Positions 8,635 through 16,376 of a stretch of 64,000 nt of DNA are shown here, piece by piece. Source of the DNA: CAWIUB01 sp963839175 (lineage in GTDB: Bacteria; Actinomycetota; Actinomycetes; Mycobacteriales; Jatrophihabitantaceae); contig CAWIUB010000046.1 of the NCBI GenBank assembly GCA_963839175.1, forward strand, positions 36,930 to 100,929, given 5' to 3'. A model generated the notes under the pieces. That model did no database searches, had not been told where the DNA came from, and saw nothing but the letters and a program-made list of their open reading frames with translations. Positions within the stretch are counted from its first letter, which is position 1, and every line of letters begins with the position of its first letter. A program made the position numbers and the translations under genes.

Positions 8635-9225
8635 ATGACCGGCTTCCTGCTCCGTACCGCAAGACCGGACGATCGAGCCGAGGTGCAGGCGATGCACCAG
8701 CGGTGTTCGTCTCGCTCGATGCGGCTGCGGTGGCACGGCCCGCGGCGCGACGTGCCCGAGCCCTACTTGACCGACGCCCTCCGCGGCCGCGACACCCACC
8801 TTGCGATGATCGCAGTCGCCGGCCGACAGGTCATCGCCCTGGCCAGCGCGACGTCGGCCGGCACCGGGACATGGGAGCTCGGCGTCCTGGTCGAGGACGC
8901 CTGGCAGCGCCATGGCGTAGGTGCCGCGCTGCTCGGCGAGCTCGTCCGCCGAGCCCGCGACCGCGGGGCGGAGCGGTTGACTGCCCAGGTCGTGCCCGAG
9001 CAGGCCACGATCCTGCAGGCGCTCGAGCAGGTCGGCCGATGTGTCTACGGGGCTGACAGCGACACGGTCACCGTGGTCGTCGCACTAGCGCGGCAGCCAG
9101 GCGTCCGGCGCCTCGACCATCCGGCGCACGTGCGGCGGCAGCTTCCCAGTCAGGACGTGCTGCAGCGTCGTTTCGTCCAGCACCCGGCGCAGACTCGCGC
9201 GTACCGCCACCCACACCTCGGGTAG
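8635..9225 (+). CDS. GNAT-family N-acetyltransferase
   Basis: The N-terminal 150 residues form a GNAT fold: LRTARPDDRAEVQAMHQRCS, then GTWELGVLVEDAWQRHGVGAALLGEL with the acetyl-CoA loop (QRHGVGA, the Q/RxxGxG/A motif). I use ATG 8635, with AGG about 8 bases upstream, over GTG 8629. The GNAT domain ends near codon 150; the last 47 codons are Arg/His-rich and run antisense through the end of the Rrf2 gene, so the C-terminus may be a run-on after loss of an earlier stop. It is divergent from TetR and likely repressed by it. The substrate is unknown. Confidence 0.85.
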   Translation: MTGFLLRTARPDDRAEVQAMHQRCSSRSMRLRWHGPRRDVPEPYLTDALRGRDTHLAMIAVAGRQVIALASATSAGTGTWELGVLVEDAWQRHGVGAALLGELVRRARDRGAERLTAQVVPEQATILQALEQVGRCVYGADSDTVTVVVALARQPGVRRLDHPAHVRRQLPSQDVLQRRFVQHPAQTRAYRHPHLG

Positions 9226-9540
9226 GTGCTGGGCAACCCCGGTGTAGGTCGTCTCGTGCGGGCGCAGTCCGCGGACCTCGGCCAGTGGCCCGTCCACGGC
9301 GCGGATCACCTGCCCGAGCGTGATCTCAGTCGCTGAACGCGCCAACGCGTAGCCGCCCTCGGCACCACGTTGGCTGCGCACAATTCCTGCGCGACGCAGT
9401 TCTCCCAGGATCGCCTCGACGAACTTCCGGGGCAGTTCCTGCTGTGTGATGATCACGTCGACCTTGACCAGTTGCGGCGCGCGTTGTGCTAGGCCGAGCA
9501 GGGCACGTATCGCGTAGTCCGTCTTCGCCGAGATCTCCAC
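9085..9540 (-). CDS. Rrf2-family transcriptional regulator without cysteines
   Basis: A 151-residue Rrf2 protein: winged HTH with ISAKTDYAIRALLGLAQ and QELPRKFVEAILGELRRAGI, then SQRGAEGGYALAR. GTG 9540 is chosen because it gives the canonical Rrf2 N-terminus; the frame is open further upstream but non-conserved. The protein has no cysteine, so it cannot bind an Fe-S cluster through cysteines as IscR and NsrR do. It is the last gene of the sulfate import operon (40 bases after cysA), which suggests a sulfur-responsive, CymR-like role; that is inference from position. Confidence 0.9.
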   Translation of the reverse strand: MEISAKTDYAIRALLGLAQRAPQLVKVDVIITQQELPRKFVEAILGELRRAGIVRSQRGAEGGYALARSATEITLGQVIRAVDGPLAEVRGLRPHETTYTGVAQHLPEVWVAVRASLRRVLDETTLQHVLTGKLPPHVRRMVEAPDAWLPR

Positions 9541-9562
9541 GGTGTCTATCTTCGCATTGCAT

Positions 9563-9588
9563 CTAGGAAATGCGCGGCAGCTAGGAAA
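9563..9588. promoter_or_regulatory. Paired CTAGGAAA direct repeats between cysA and the Rrf2 gene
   Basis: CTAGGAAA occurs at 9563-9570 and 9581-9588, 18 bases apart centre to centre, in the 40-base gap before the Rrf2 gene; the second copy includes the cysA stop. The arrangement resembles a regulator half-site pair and could be an Rrf2 autoregulatory site. No independent support. Confidence 0.3.
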
Positions 9589-10543
9589 ACGCGGCAAGCG
9601 TCGACGCGTCGTGCGCGGGACGCAGCCACACGACGCGATCCTCGTGCAGGTCGAGCGCATCGGCCTGCCCACGGGTCAGCTGCACCCAGGGCTCGCTGTC
9701 GGATGAGGCCAGCTCGGCCCGGACCTCGAAGCCGACCCGCACCAGCCGGGTGACCCGCGCCTCGACGGCACCGCCGGAGGCGGTGGGCAGTACCTCGATG
9801 TCGTGCGGGCGCACCAGCCTGCCACCGAGCCGGGTCACCGGCCCGAGGAAGCTCATGACGAAGTCGTTCGCGGGATGGTCGTAGATCGTGTTCGGGCTGC
9901 CGACCTGTTCGATCCGGCCATGATTGATCACGACCAGCTCGTCGGAGACCTCGAGCGCCTCTTCCTGGTCGTGGGTCACGAAGATCGTGGTCACATGGAC
10001 CTCGTCGTGCAGGCGGCGCAGCCAGCCGCGCAACTCCTTGCGTACCTTGGCGTCGAGGGCGCCGAACGGCTCGTCCAGCAGCAGCACCTTCGGTTCAACC
10101 GCGAGCGCCCGGGCCAGTGCCATCCGCTGACGTTGCCCACCGGACAGCTGCGACGGCAACCGGTCGGCGAACTGTTCGAGATGGACGAGCTCCAGCAACT
10201 CGTTCACCCGCCTGCTGATCTCCTCCTTCGGCCGGCGGCGGATCTCCAGGCCGAACGCGACGTTGCGGAACACCGACAGGTGCTTGAAGGCCGCGTAGTG
10301 CTGGAAGACGAAACCCACGTTGCGCCTCTGCGCCGGAACGCCCGTGGCCTCGGTGCCGTCGATCACGACACTGCCCGAATCCGGCTCCTCCAGGCCGCCG
10401 ATGATGCGCAGCAGCGTCGACTTGCCGCCGCCACTCGGTCCCAGCAGGGCGGTCAGGCGTCCGGTGCCGACGGCCAGGTCGACATCGTCAAGCGCGACGA
10501 AGTCGCCGAGGCGCTTGGAGATTCCGTGTGCGGCGATACCCAT
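9581..10543 (-). CDS. cysA: Sulfate/thiosulfate ABC transporter ATP-binding protein
   Basis: The ATPase of the sulfate importer (320 residues). Walker A GPSGGGKST, Q-loop FQHYAAFKH, signature LSGGQRQR, Walker B VLLLDEP and H-loop FVTHDQ are all intact. VFQHYAAFKHLSV is characteristic of CysA rather than other importers. A short TOBE-like regulatory segment follows. ATG 10543 starts 2 bases after the cysW stop; the long upstream frame inside cysW is a shadow. It powers CysT/CysW at the inner face of the membrane. Confidence 0.95.
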   Translation of the reverse strand: MGIAAHGISKRLGDFVALDDVDLAVGTGRLTALLGPSGGGKSTLLRIIGGLEEPDSGSVVIDGTEATGVPAQRRNVGFVFQHYAAFKHLSVFRNVAFGLEIRRRPKEEISRRVNELLELVHLEQFADRLPSQLSGGQRQRMALARALAVEPKVLLLDEPFGALDAKVRKELRGWLRRLHDEVHVTTIFVTHDQEEALEVSDELVVINHGRIEQVGSPNTIYDHPANDFVMSFLGPVTRLGGRLVRPHDIEVLPTASGGAVEARVTRLVRVGFEVRAELASSDSEPWVQLTRGQADALDLHEDRVVWLRPAHDASTLAAFS

Positions 10544-10545
10544 GG

Positions 10546-11427
10546 CTAACGTTCTTCCTTTGGACGGGCGAGGGAGATGACGACGATGCACAGCGCCGCG
10601 GTGGCGATGAGCACGAGCGACAGCTGGTATGCGCCGGGCTCGAATTGCTCGGCCCGCTCGTCGACCACGAGCGTGAGCGTCTGAGTCTGGCCGGTGACGT
10701 TGCCGGACACGACACGCACCGCGCCGAATTCGCCGATCGCGCGCGCGATGCTCAGGACGACGCCGTACGCGAGGGCCCACTTTATCGTCGGCAGCGTAAT
10801 GCGCAGGAAACGCTGCCAGGCGTTCGCGCCGAGGGAACGGGCGGCGTGCTCCTGGTCCAGGCCGGTCTCCTCGAGTACGGGCAGCACCTCCCGGACGACG
10901 AACGGCAGCGACACGAAGGCGGTGGCGAGCACCATCCCTGGCGTCGCGAAGATCACCTCGACGCCAGCGTGCTGCAGCGCCGAGCCGAACCACCCCGTCG
11001 TCCAGCCGAACACCAGGATCAGGGCCAGGCCCACGATTATCGGCGAGATGGCGATCGGCACGTCGATCGCCAGGTCAAGGGCGCGGCGTCCCGGGAAACG
11101 GTAGCGGGCGAGCAGGAGCGCCGCACCCACGCCAAAGACGGTGTTGATCAACACTGCCGAACCAGCGACGATGCCGGTGAGCTGGAACGCCTGAACGGCC
11201 TGCGGAGAGCTGATCGCATCCCAGAACGTCCCGGCACCCTGGCGGATGGTGCGCCAGACGACCACGCCCACGGGCAAAGCAACAAGCACTCCCACGTACG
11301 CGACGACGATCAAGCGCAGCGCGTACTTCGCTCGGCTGCTGCGGACGCGCCGACGTCGCACCGGGGTCGACCGGCCCGTGACAACGGCCGGCAGCAGTTC
11401 GCGGTCGAGCGTGGTCGAGTCAGTCAC
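10546..11427 (-). CDS. cysW: Sulfate ABC transporter permease CysW
   Basis: A 293-residue integral membrane permease with about six transmembrane segments. The EAA loop that contacts CysA is seen as EHAARSLGANAWQRFLRITLP, followed by GEFGAVRVVSGN, a CysW signature. The start overlaps the end of cysT by 8 bases, indicating translational coupling. A basic cytoplasmic N-terminus precedes the first membrane helix. Confidence 0.95.
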   Translation of the reverse strand: MTDSTTLDRELLPAVVTGRSTPVRRRRVRSSRAKYALRLIVVAYVGVLVALPVGVVVWRTIRQGAGTFWDAISSPQAVQAFQLTGIVAGSAVLINTVFGVGAALLLARYRFPGRRALDLAIDVPIAISPIIVGLALILVFGWTTGWFGSALQHAGVEVIFATPGMVLATAFVSLPFVVREVLPVLEETGLDQEHAARSLGANAWQRFLRITLPTIKWALAYGVVLSIARAIGEFGAVRVVSGNVTGQTQTLTLVVDERAEQFEPGAYQLSLVLIATAALCIVVISLARPKEER

Positions 11428-12271
11428 GTCGGGCTGCCCGTCGTTGCACGAAGCCCAGCGCCGCGATGACCAGGACGCTGATCAGCAGCAGAACCGTGGC
11501 CGTCGCGGCCGCATCGGACAGGTAGCCGCTTTCGATCTGCTGGTAGATGTACTGCGAGGCGACCTCGGTGCGCGGCAGCTGCCCTGAGATCAAGATGACC
11601 GACCCGTACTCCCCCAGGGCCCGGCCGAAGGCGAGGGCGGCGCCGGACACGATCGCGGGCAGGATCGACGGCAGCACGATGCGACGGAAGGTTGTCAGCG
11701 GCCCGGCCCCCAACGACGCGGCGGCCTCCTCCACGTCCGTCTCCAGGGAGAGCAGCACTGGCTCGACCGTGCGCACCACGAACGGCAGGGTCACGAACAG
11801 CAGCGCTACCAGGACGCCCGGCCGGCTGGCGTACCAGCTGACGCCGATCGGGCTGTGCGGGCCGTAGAAGGTGTTCAAGACCAGGCCGGCCACGATCGTC
11901 GGCAGCGCGAACGGGATGTCGATGAGGATCTCAATCACCCGCTTGCCCGGGAAATCGTCGCGCACCAACACCCACGCGATGACCGTGCCCATGATCGCGT
12001 TGACGAGGCCCACACCCAGGGAGCACAGCACCGTCAGCCGGATCGCGGCGATCGCCTCCGGCGTGGTGAAAGCGGCCCAGAAGCTCGACCAGCCCGCACC
12101 GAACGCCTTCGAGACGACGGCGCCGAGCGGCAACAGCACGAGCAGGCTCAGCCACAGCACGGCCATGCCGAGCCCCAGGCCGGAGAATGCACCCAGCGCG
12201 ATGCGGTCCGAGGCGCGAGCGGCGCCCGCCCGTCTCGCGCCCGAGGCTACGACCGGGGCCGCCGCGGTCAC
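11420..12271 (-). CDS. cysT: Sulfate ABC transporter permease CysT (CysU)
   Basis: A 283-residue permease, partner of CysW. The EAA loop is EEAAASLGAGPLTTFRRIVLP and GRALGEYGSVILISGQLP is the CysT-type signature; LEILIDIPFALPTIVAGL-like and other hydrophobic segments give about six membrane helices. ATG 12271 overlaps the binding-protein stop by 4 bases, so the two are translationally coupled. Together with CysW it forms the channel for sulfate or thiosulfate. Confidence 0.95.
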   Translation of the reverse strand: MTAAAPVVASGARRAGAARASDRIALGAFSGLGLGMAVLWLSLLVLLPLGAVVSKAFGAGWSSFWAAFTTPEAIAAIRLTVLCSLGVGLVNAIMGTVIAWVLVRDDFPGKRVIEILIDIPFALPTIVAGLVLNTFYGPHSPIGVSWYASRPGVLVALLFVTLPFVVRTVEPVLLSLETDVEEAAASLGAGPLTTFRRIVLPSILPAIVSGAALAFGRALGEYGSVILISGQLPRTEVASQYIYQQIESGYLSDAAATATVLLLISVLVIAALGFVQRRAARRD

Positions 12272-13293
12272 CCCTGACCGCTCTCGATCTTGGTGATGAT
12301 GCCGTCCGTCTTGTCGAAGAACCTCGTGTTCACGGCGCTCCAGCCGCCGAGGTCCGCGATCGTCTCCAGCTTCTTGACGGCGGGGAACGGGTTGGCCGGG
12401 TCGTTCGCCCCCTGGACCGTCCCCACCGTGACGCCGGACAGGACAGGCCGATAGCCGTGGCTGGCGAAGATCTTCTGGCCGGCGGCGCTCTCGACGAACG
12501 AGAGGAAGTCCTTCGCCGTATGCGGGGCGGTCTTGGTGACGGCCGCGGGGTTCTCGATCAGCAGCGATTCGTCCGGGACGACGTAGTCGAGCGCCTTGCC
12601 CTTCTGTCGGGCCGCGATCGCCTCGTTCTCGTAGGAGATCAGCACGTCGCCCGTGCCGTTGAGGAACGTCGTGGTCGCCGCCGATCCACTCGACGGCTTG
12701 CTGACGACGTTGGCGAAGAACTTCCTCAGATAGGTCCGCGCCTGCTCGTCGCTACCGCCGTTCTGCAGGACGTGGGCGTATGCGGCCAGGATGTTCCACT
12801 TCGCCGAGCCGGACGAACCGGGGTCCGGCGTGACGATCTTGACGCCCGGCTTGATCAGGTCGTCCCAGCCCTTGATGTTCTTGGGATTGCCCTTGCGCAC
12901 AGCGATCGCCACCACCGAGTCGGAGACCAGCCCCTTGGTGGGTCCCGAGTTCCAGTCTGGGGCTACGAACTTGGGCACGATCTTGGTGAGGTCCGGCGTG
13001 AGCGAGAAGGCCACGTAGTCTGCCCGCTGGCCGTTCAGCACCGCCTGGGCCTGCGGGCCGCTGGCCCCGTATGAGGACGCCCAGGACGTGCCCTTGCCCT
13101 GGGCCGTCTCCGCGAACGCCGACTGCAGCGCGTCGTAGGCGGGCTTGGGGACCGAATAGGCGACCAGCGAGAGCTGGCCGGAGTCGCCGCTCTTGCCGCT
13201 CGATGAACACCCCGCCGCGCCGATCGCGGCCAGGGTTGCCACGGTCAGCCACGCGGCCAGCCAGCGGCCTCGGGCGAAATGGGGGATGTCCAT
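12268..13293 (-). CDS. cysP: Sulfate/thiosulfate-binding lipoprotein
   Basis: A 341-residue extracytoplasmic binding protein. A basic N-terminus and hydrophobic stretch end in the lipobox AAGC (Cys29), so it is a membrane-anchored lipoprotein. LVAYSVPKPAYDAL, SYGASGPQAQAVLNGQRADY, VRKGNPKNIKGWDDL and TPDPGSSGSAKWNILAAYA are the conserved ligand-site blocks of sulfate-binding proteins. It is the first gene of the import operon. Whether sulfate or thiosulfate is preferred cannot be told from sequence. Confidence 0.95.
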   Translation of the reverse strand: MDIPHFARGRWLAAWLTVATLAAIGAAGCSSSGKSGDSGQLSLVAYSVPKPAYDALQSAFAETAQGKGTSWASSYGASGPQAQAVLNGQRADYVAFSLTPDLTKIVPKFVAPDWNSGPTKGLVSDSVVAIAVRKGNPKNIKGWDDLIKPGVKIVTPDPGSSGSAKWNILAAYAHVLQNGGSDEQARTYLRKFFANVVSKPSSGSAATTTFLNGTGDVLISYENEAIAARQKGKALDYVVPDESLLIENPAAVTKTAPHTAKDFLSFVESAAGQKIFASHGYRPVLSGVTVGTVQGANDPANPFPAVKKLETIADLGGWSAVNTRFFDKTDGIITKIESGQG

Positions 13294-13454
13294 CGAGTCG
13301 AGTCCTCCTGTCTTGTCGATCGGTGCCAGTTATTCCATCGGCTTACAAGACAATACCTGATGCCAAGGACCCGACGCAGAACTATGGGCTGGCCGAACGA
13401 CATTGGACGGGAAGCCCGGAGCCCGGAGCTCCCCCGCCCAATTGCTGTGTCCGA
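13294..13454 (-). promoter_or_regulatory. Sulfate operon leader and promoter; weak pnp terminator hairpin
   Basis: These 161 bases separate pnp (upstream on the minus strand) from the sulfate operon. An AGGAGG site lies just before the binding-protein ATG. On the minus strand CCGATGGAATAAC (around 13333-13345) resembles the GGAATAA-type half-sites of sulfur-responsive Rrf2 proteins. A 5-bp hairpin GGAGC/GCTCC at 13418-13432 may help end pnp transcripts. Both assignments are tentative. Confidence 0.35.
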
Positions 13455-15698
13455 CTAGGCCTGCGCGCGCACCGCTCCGGTCGCGGGCTCGGCCGGCGCA
13501 GGGGCGTCGTCCTTGACCAGCACCAGGCTGATCTTGCCGCGCGCGTCGATATCGGCGATCTCGACCTGAAGCTTGTCGCCGACAGTGACGACGTCCTCGA
13601 CCTTGTTGACCCGCTTGCCCTGCCCGAGCTTGCTGATGTGCACCAAGCCGTCCTTACCGGGCAAGAGCGAGACGAAGGCACCGAACGCCGCGGTCTTGAC
13701 GACCGTACCGAGGAAGCGCTCCCCCACCTTGGGCATCTGCGGGTTCGCGATGGCGTTGATCCGGTCGACCGCGGCGGCCGCTGACGTGCCGTCGGAGGCG
13801 CCCACATAGATCGTGCCGTCGTCCTCGATGGTGATCTCGGCGCCGGTCTCGTCCTGGATCGAGTTGATGATCTGGCCCTTGGGGCCGATCACCGCGCCGA
13901 TCTTGTCGACGGGGATCTTCACCACGGTGACCCGCGGTGCGTACGGGCTCATCTCGTCCGGGCCGTCGATAGCCTCGGCGATAACGTCCAGGATGTGCAG
14001 CCGGGCGTCGCGAGCCTGGGTGAGCGCGCCGGCCAGCACCTCGGACGGGATGCCGGAAAGCTTGGTGTCCAGTTGCAGTGCGGTGACGAACTCCCGCGTG
14101 CCAGCGACCTTGAAGTCCATGTCGCCGAACGCGTCCTCGGCGCCGAGGATGTCGGTGAGCGCGACGTACTCGGTCTGGCCATCGACTGTGTCCGACACCA
14201 GGCCCATCGCGATCCCCGCGACCGGCGCTTTGAGCGGCACGCCGGCGTTGAACAAGGCCAGCGTGGAAGCGCAGACCGAGCCCATCGACGTCGAGCCGTT
14301 GGAGCCCAGCGCCTCGGAGACCTGCCTGATCGCGTACGGGAACTCGTCACGACTGGGGAGCACCGGAATCAACGCCCGCTCGGCGAGCGCCCCGTGCCCG
14401 ATCTCGCGGCGCTTCGGCGAACCGACCCGGCCCGTCTCGCCGGTCGAGTAGGGCGGGAAGTTGTAATTGTGCATGTAGCGCTTGGACTTCTCCGGCGAGA
14501 GCGTGTCGAGTTTCTGCTCCATGCCGAGCATGTTCAGCGTGGTGACGCCGAGAATCTGCGTCTCGCCACGCTCGAACAGCGCCGAGCCATGGACCCGTGG
14601 GACGACCTCGACCTCCGCCGACAGGGTGCGAATATCCGTTAGCCCGCGGCCGTCGATGCGCACCTTGTCGCGCAGAATGCGCTGCCGCACGAGGCTCTTG
14701 GTGAGCGACCGATAGGCCGGGCTGATCTCGTTCTCGCGACCCTCGAACTTCGGGCCAACCCGCTCCTTGGCCAGTATCTTGATGCGATCCAGCTCAGCCT
14801 CGCGCTGCTGCTTGTCGGCGATGGTCAGCGCCTGCCCGAGTGGCTCCTCGACCTCGGCCGTGACAGCTGCCAGCACGTCGTCCTGGTAGTCCAGGAAGAC
14901 TGGGAACTCGGCCACCGGCTTGGCCGCCTTCGCGGCCAATTCGGATTGGGCGCGACACAGCTCGGCGATGAACGGCTTGGCCGCCTCGAGGCCTTCGGCG
15001 ACGACCTGTTCGGTCGGCTTGGTGGCGCCGCCCGCGATCAGCTCGACGCTGCCCGCGGTGGCCTCGGCCTCGACCATCATGATCGCTATGCCGTCAGCGT
15101 CGCCGTTCCCCGTGACATGCCGCCCCGCGACGACCATGTCGAACGTGGCCGCTTCGAGCTGGCCGTGGGTCGGGAACGCGACCCACTGACCATCAATGAG
15201 CGCCACCCGGGTGCCCCCGACCGGGCCGCTGAACGGCAGGCCGGCCAGCTGCGTCGACGCGGACGCCGCGTTGATGGCGACCACGTCGTACAAGTGGTCG
15301 GGGTGCAGCGCCATGACCGTGACGACCACCTGGACCTCGTTGCGGAGACCCTTGACGAAGCTCGGACGCAGCGGCCGGTCGATGAGCCGGCAGGTGAGGA
15401 TCGCGTCCTCGCTCGGCCGACCTTCGCGCCGGAAGAACGAACCGGGGATGCGTCCCGCGGCGTACATGCGCTCCTCGACGTCGACGGTCAGCGGAAAGAA
15501 GTCGAGCCCCTCGCGGGGCGACTTGCCCGCGGTGGTCGCCGACAGCAGCATCGTGTCGTCGTCGAGATAGGCGACGACGGATCCGGCGGCCTGGCGGGCG
15601 AGCCGGCCGGTCTCGAATCGGACGATATGGGTGCCGAACTTGCCGTTGTCAATGGTGGCGACAGTCTCGTGCACCGATGTTTCTACGGTCTCCGACAT
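13455..15698 (-). CDS. pnp: Polyribonucleotide nucleotidyltransferase (PNPase)
   Basis: A 747-residue PNPase/guanosine pentaphosphate synthetase. Two RNase PH domains are seen (REGLDFFPLTVDVEERMYAAG with FFRREGRPSEDAILTCRLID, and later RVHGSALFERGETQ with GDMDFKVAGTREFVTALQLD), then a KH domain with GAVIGPKGQIINSI and a C-terminal S1 domain (GERFLGTVVKTAAFGAFVSL). It degrades RNA 3'-to-5' using phosphate and can add tails; it works in the degradosome. It lies downstream of rpsO, the usual pairing. Length is normal. In relatives the M16 peptidase gene follows directly; here the sulfate block follows. Confidence 0.97.
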   Translation of the reverse strand: MSETVETSVHETVATIDNGKFGTHIVRFETGRLARQAAGSVVAYLDDDTMLLSATTAGKSPREGLDFFPLTVDVEERMYAAGRIPGSFFRREGRPSEDAILTCRLIDRPLRPSFVKGLRNEVQVVVTVMALHPDHLYDVVAINAASASTQLAGLPFSGPVGGTRVALIDGQWVAFPTHGQLEAATFDMVVAGRHVTGNGDADGIAIMMVEAEATAGSVELIAGGATKPTEQVVAEGLEAAKPFIAELCRAQSELAAKAAKPVAEFPVFLDYQDDVLAAVTAEVEEPLGQALTIADKQQREAELDRIKILAKERVGPKFEGRENEISPAYRSLTKSLVRQRILRDKVRIDGRGLTDIRTLSAEVEVVPRVHGSALFERGETQILGVTTLNMLGMEQKLDTLSPEKSKRYMHNYNFPPYSTGETGRVGSPKRREIGHGALAERALIPVLPSRDEFPYAIRQVSEALGSNGSTSMGSVCASTLALFNAGVPLKAPVAGIAMGLVSDTVDGQTEYVALTDILGAEDAFGDMDFKVAGTREFVTALQLDTKLSGIPSEVLAGALTQARDARLHILDVIAEAIDGPDEMSPYAPRVTVVKIPVDKIGAVIGPKGQIINSIQDETGAEITIEDDGTIYVGASDGTSAAAAVDRINAIANPQMPKVGERFLGTVVKTAAFGAFVSLLPGKDGLVHISKLGQGKRVNKVEDVVTVGDKLQVEIADIDARGKISLVLVKDDAPAPAEPATGAVRAQA

Positions 15699-15922
15699 GG
15701 AGAACCCCTCTCGTACGGGCGGCAGGCCGATATGGGATGCAGCCTGCTGCGGTTGCGCCGGTGCGCGCGACGTACGAGCGATTCGCCATCTTTCGGCTCA
15801 GCGGTGCCGGTCTTCGATCGAAGCGGCTGGGCAGGTCTCCCGGCCGCCACTACCGAGGACCGGCGTCGGCTCACGTCATCGCTGGAATGTCCGGCGGTGG
15901 CTATTCGGTTGTGTAACAGATC

Positions 15923-15949
15923 GGGGAGCGACCGGTTGGGTAGCTCCCC
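15923..15949 (-). terminator. Hairpin between rpsO and pnp
   Basis: GGGGAGC (15923-15929) pairs with GCTCCCC (15943-15949); after a mismatch, ACC/GGT extends the stem around a short loop. It lies 7 bases downstream of the rpsO stop on the minus strand and has no U-tract. It may be a terminator/attenuator or an RNA-processing hairpin such as those in rpsO-pnp leaders of other bacteria. Confidence 0.55.
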
Positions 15950-15956
15950 ACGATAG

Positions 15957-16226
15957 TTAGCGGCGCAGACCGAGCCGCTCGATAACCGAGCGGTACCGGC
16001 TGATGTCGGTCTTGGCCAGGTAGTTGAGCAGCCGGCGACGCTGGCCGACCAGCAGCAGCAGCCCGCGGCGGCTGTGGTGATCGTGCTTGTGCGCCTTGAG
16101 GTGCTCGGTCAGGTCGCTGATCCGCCTCGAGAGCAACGCCACCTGCACCTCGGCCGATCCAGTGTCACCGTCGGCCGTGCCGTATTCGGAGATGATCTGC
16201 TTCTTGACGTCGGTGGCCAGGGCCAT
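15957..16226 (-). CDS. rpsO: 30S ribosomal protein S15
   Basis: An 89-residue S15, the family's standard length. SEYGTADGDTGSAEVQVALLSRRI and HKHDHHSRRGLLLLVGQRRRLLNYL are the conserved blocks; the latter contacts the 16S rRNA three-way junction. ATG 16226 follows AAGGAG, so the open frame above it is not used. It is followed by pnp after 258 bases that include a hairpin. Confidence 0.98.
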   Translation of the reverse strand: MALATDVKKQIISEYGTADGDTGSAEVQVALLSRRISDLTEHLKAHKHDHHSRRGLLLLVGQRRRLLNYLAKTDISRYRSVIERLGLRR

Positions 16227-16376
16227 CGGGCTCGACTCCTTCACTGCTGGTGCAGGCACGCCCCACCGGTCTGCATCACGGCGGGAAGGAACGGGCACTG
16301 CGAGCGGACGCGAGGACCGCGCATCACTGGGACTCAGGATATCAGCGTGGGCGCGGATGCGCCGAACCGGGCGAGA

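Noticed and set aside
13294..13454. SAM or other riboswitch in the sulfate operon leader
   Set aside because: The leader is short and I see no conserved riboswitch core; only a weak 5-bp hairpin is present.
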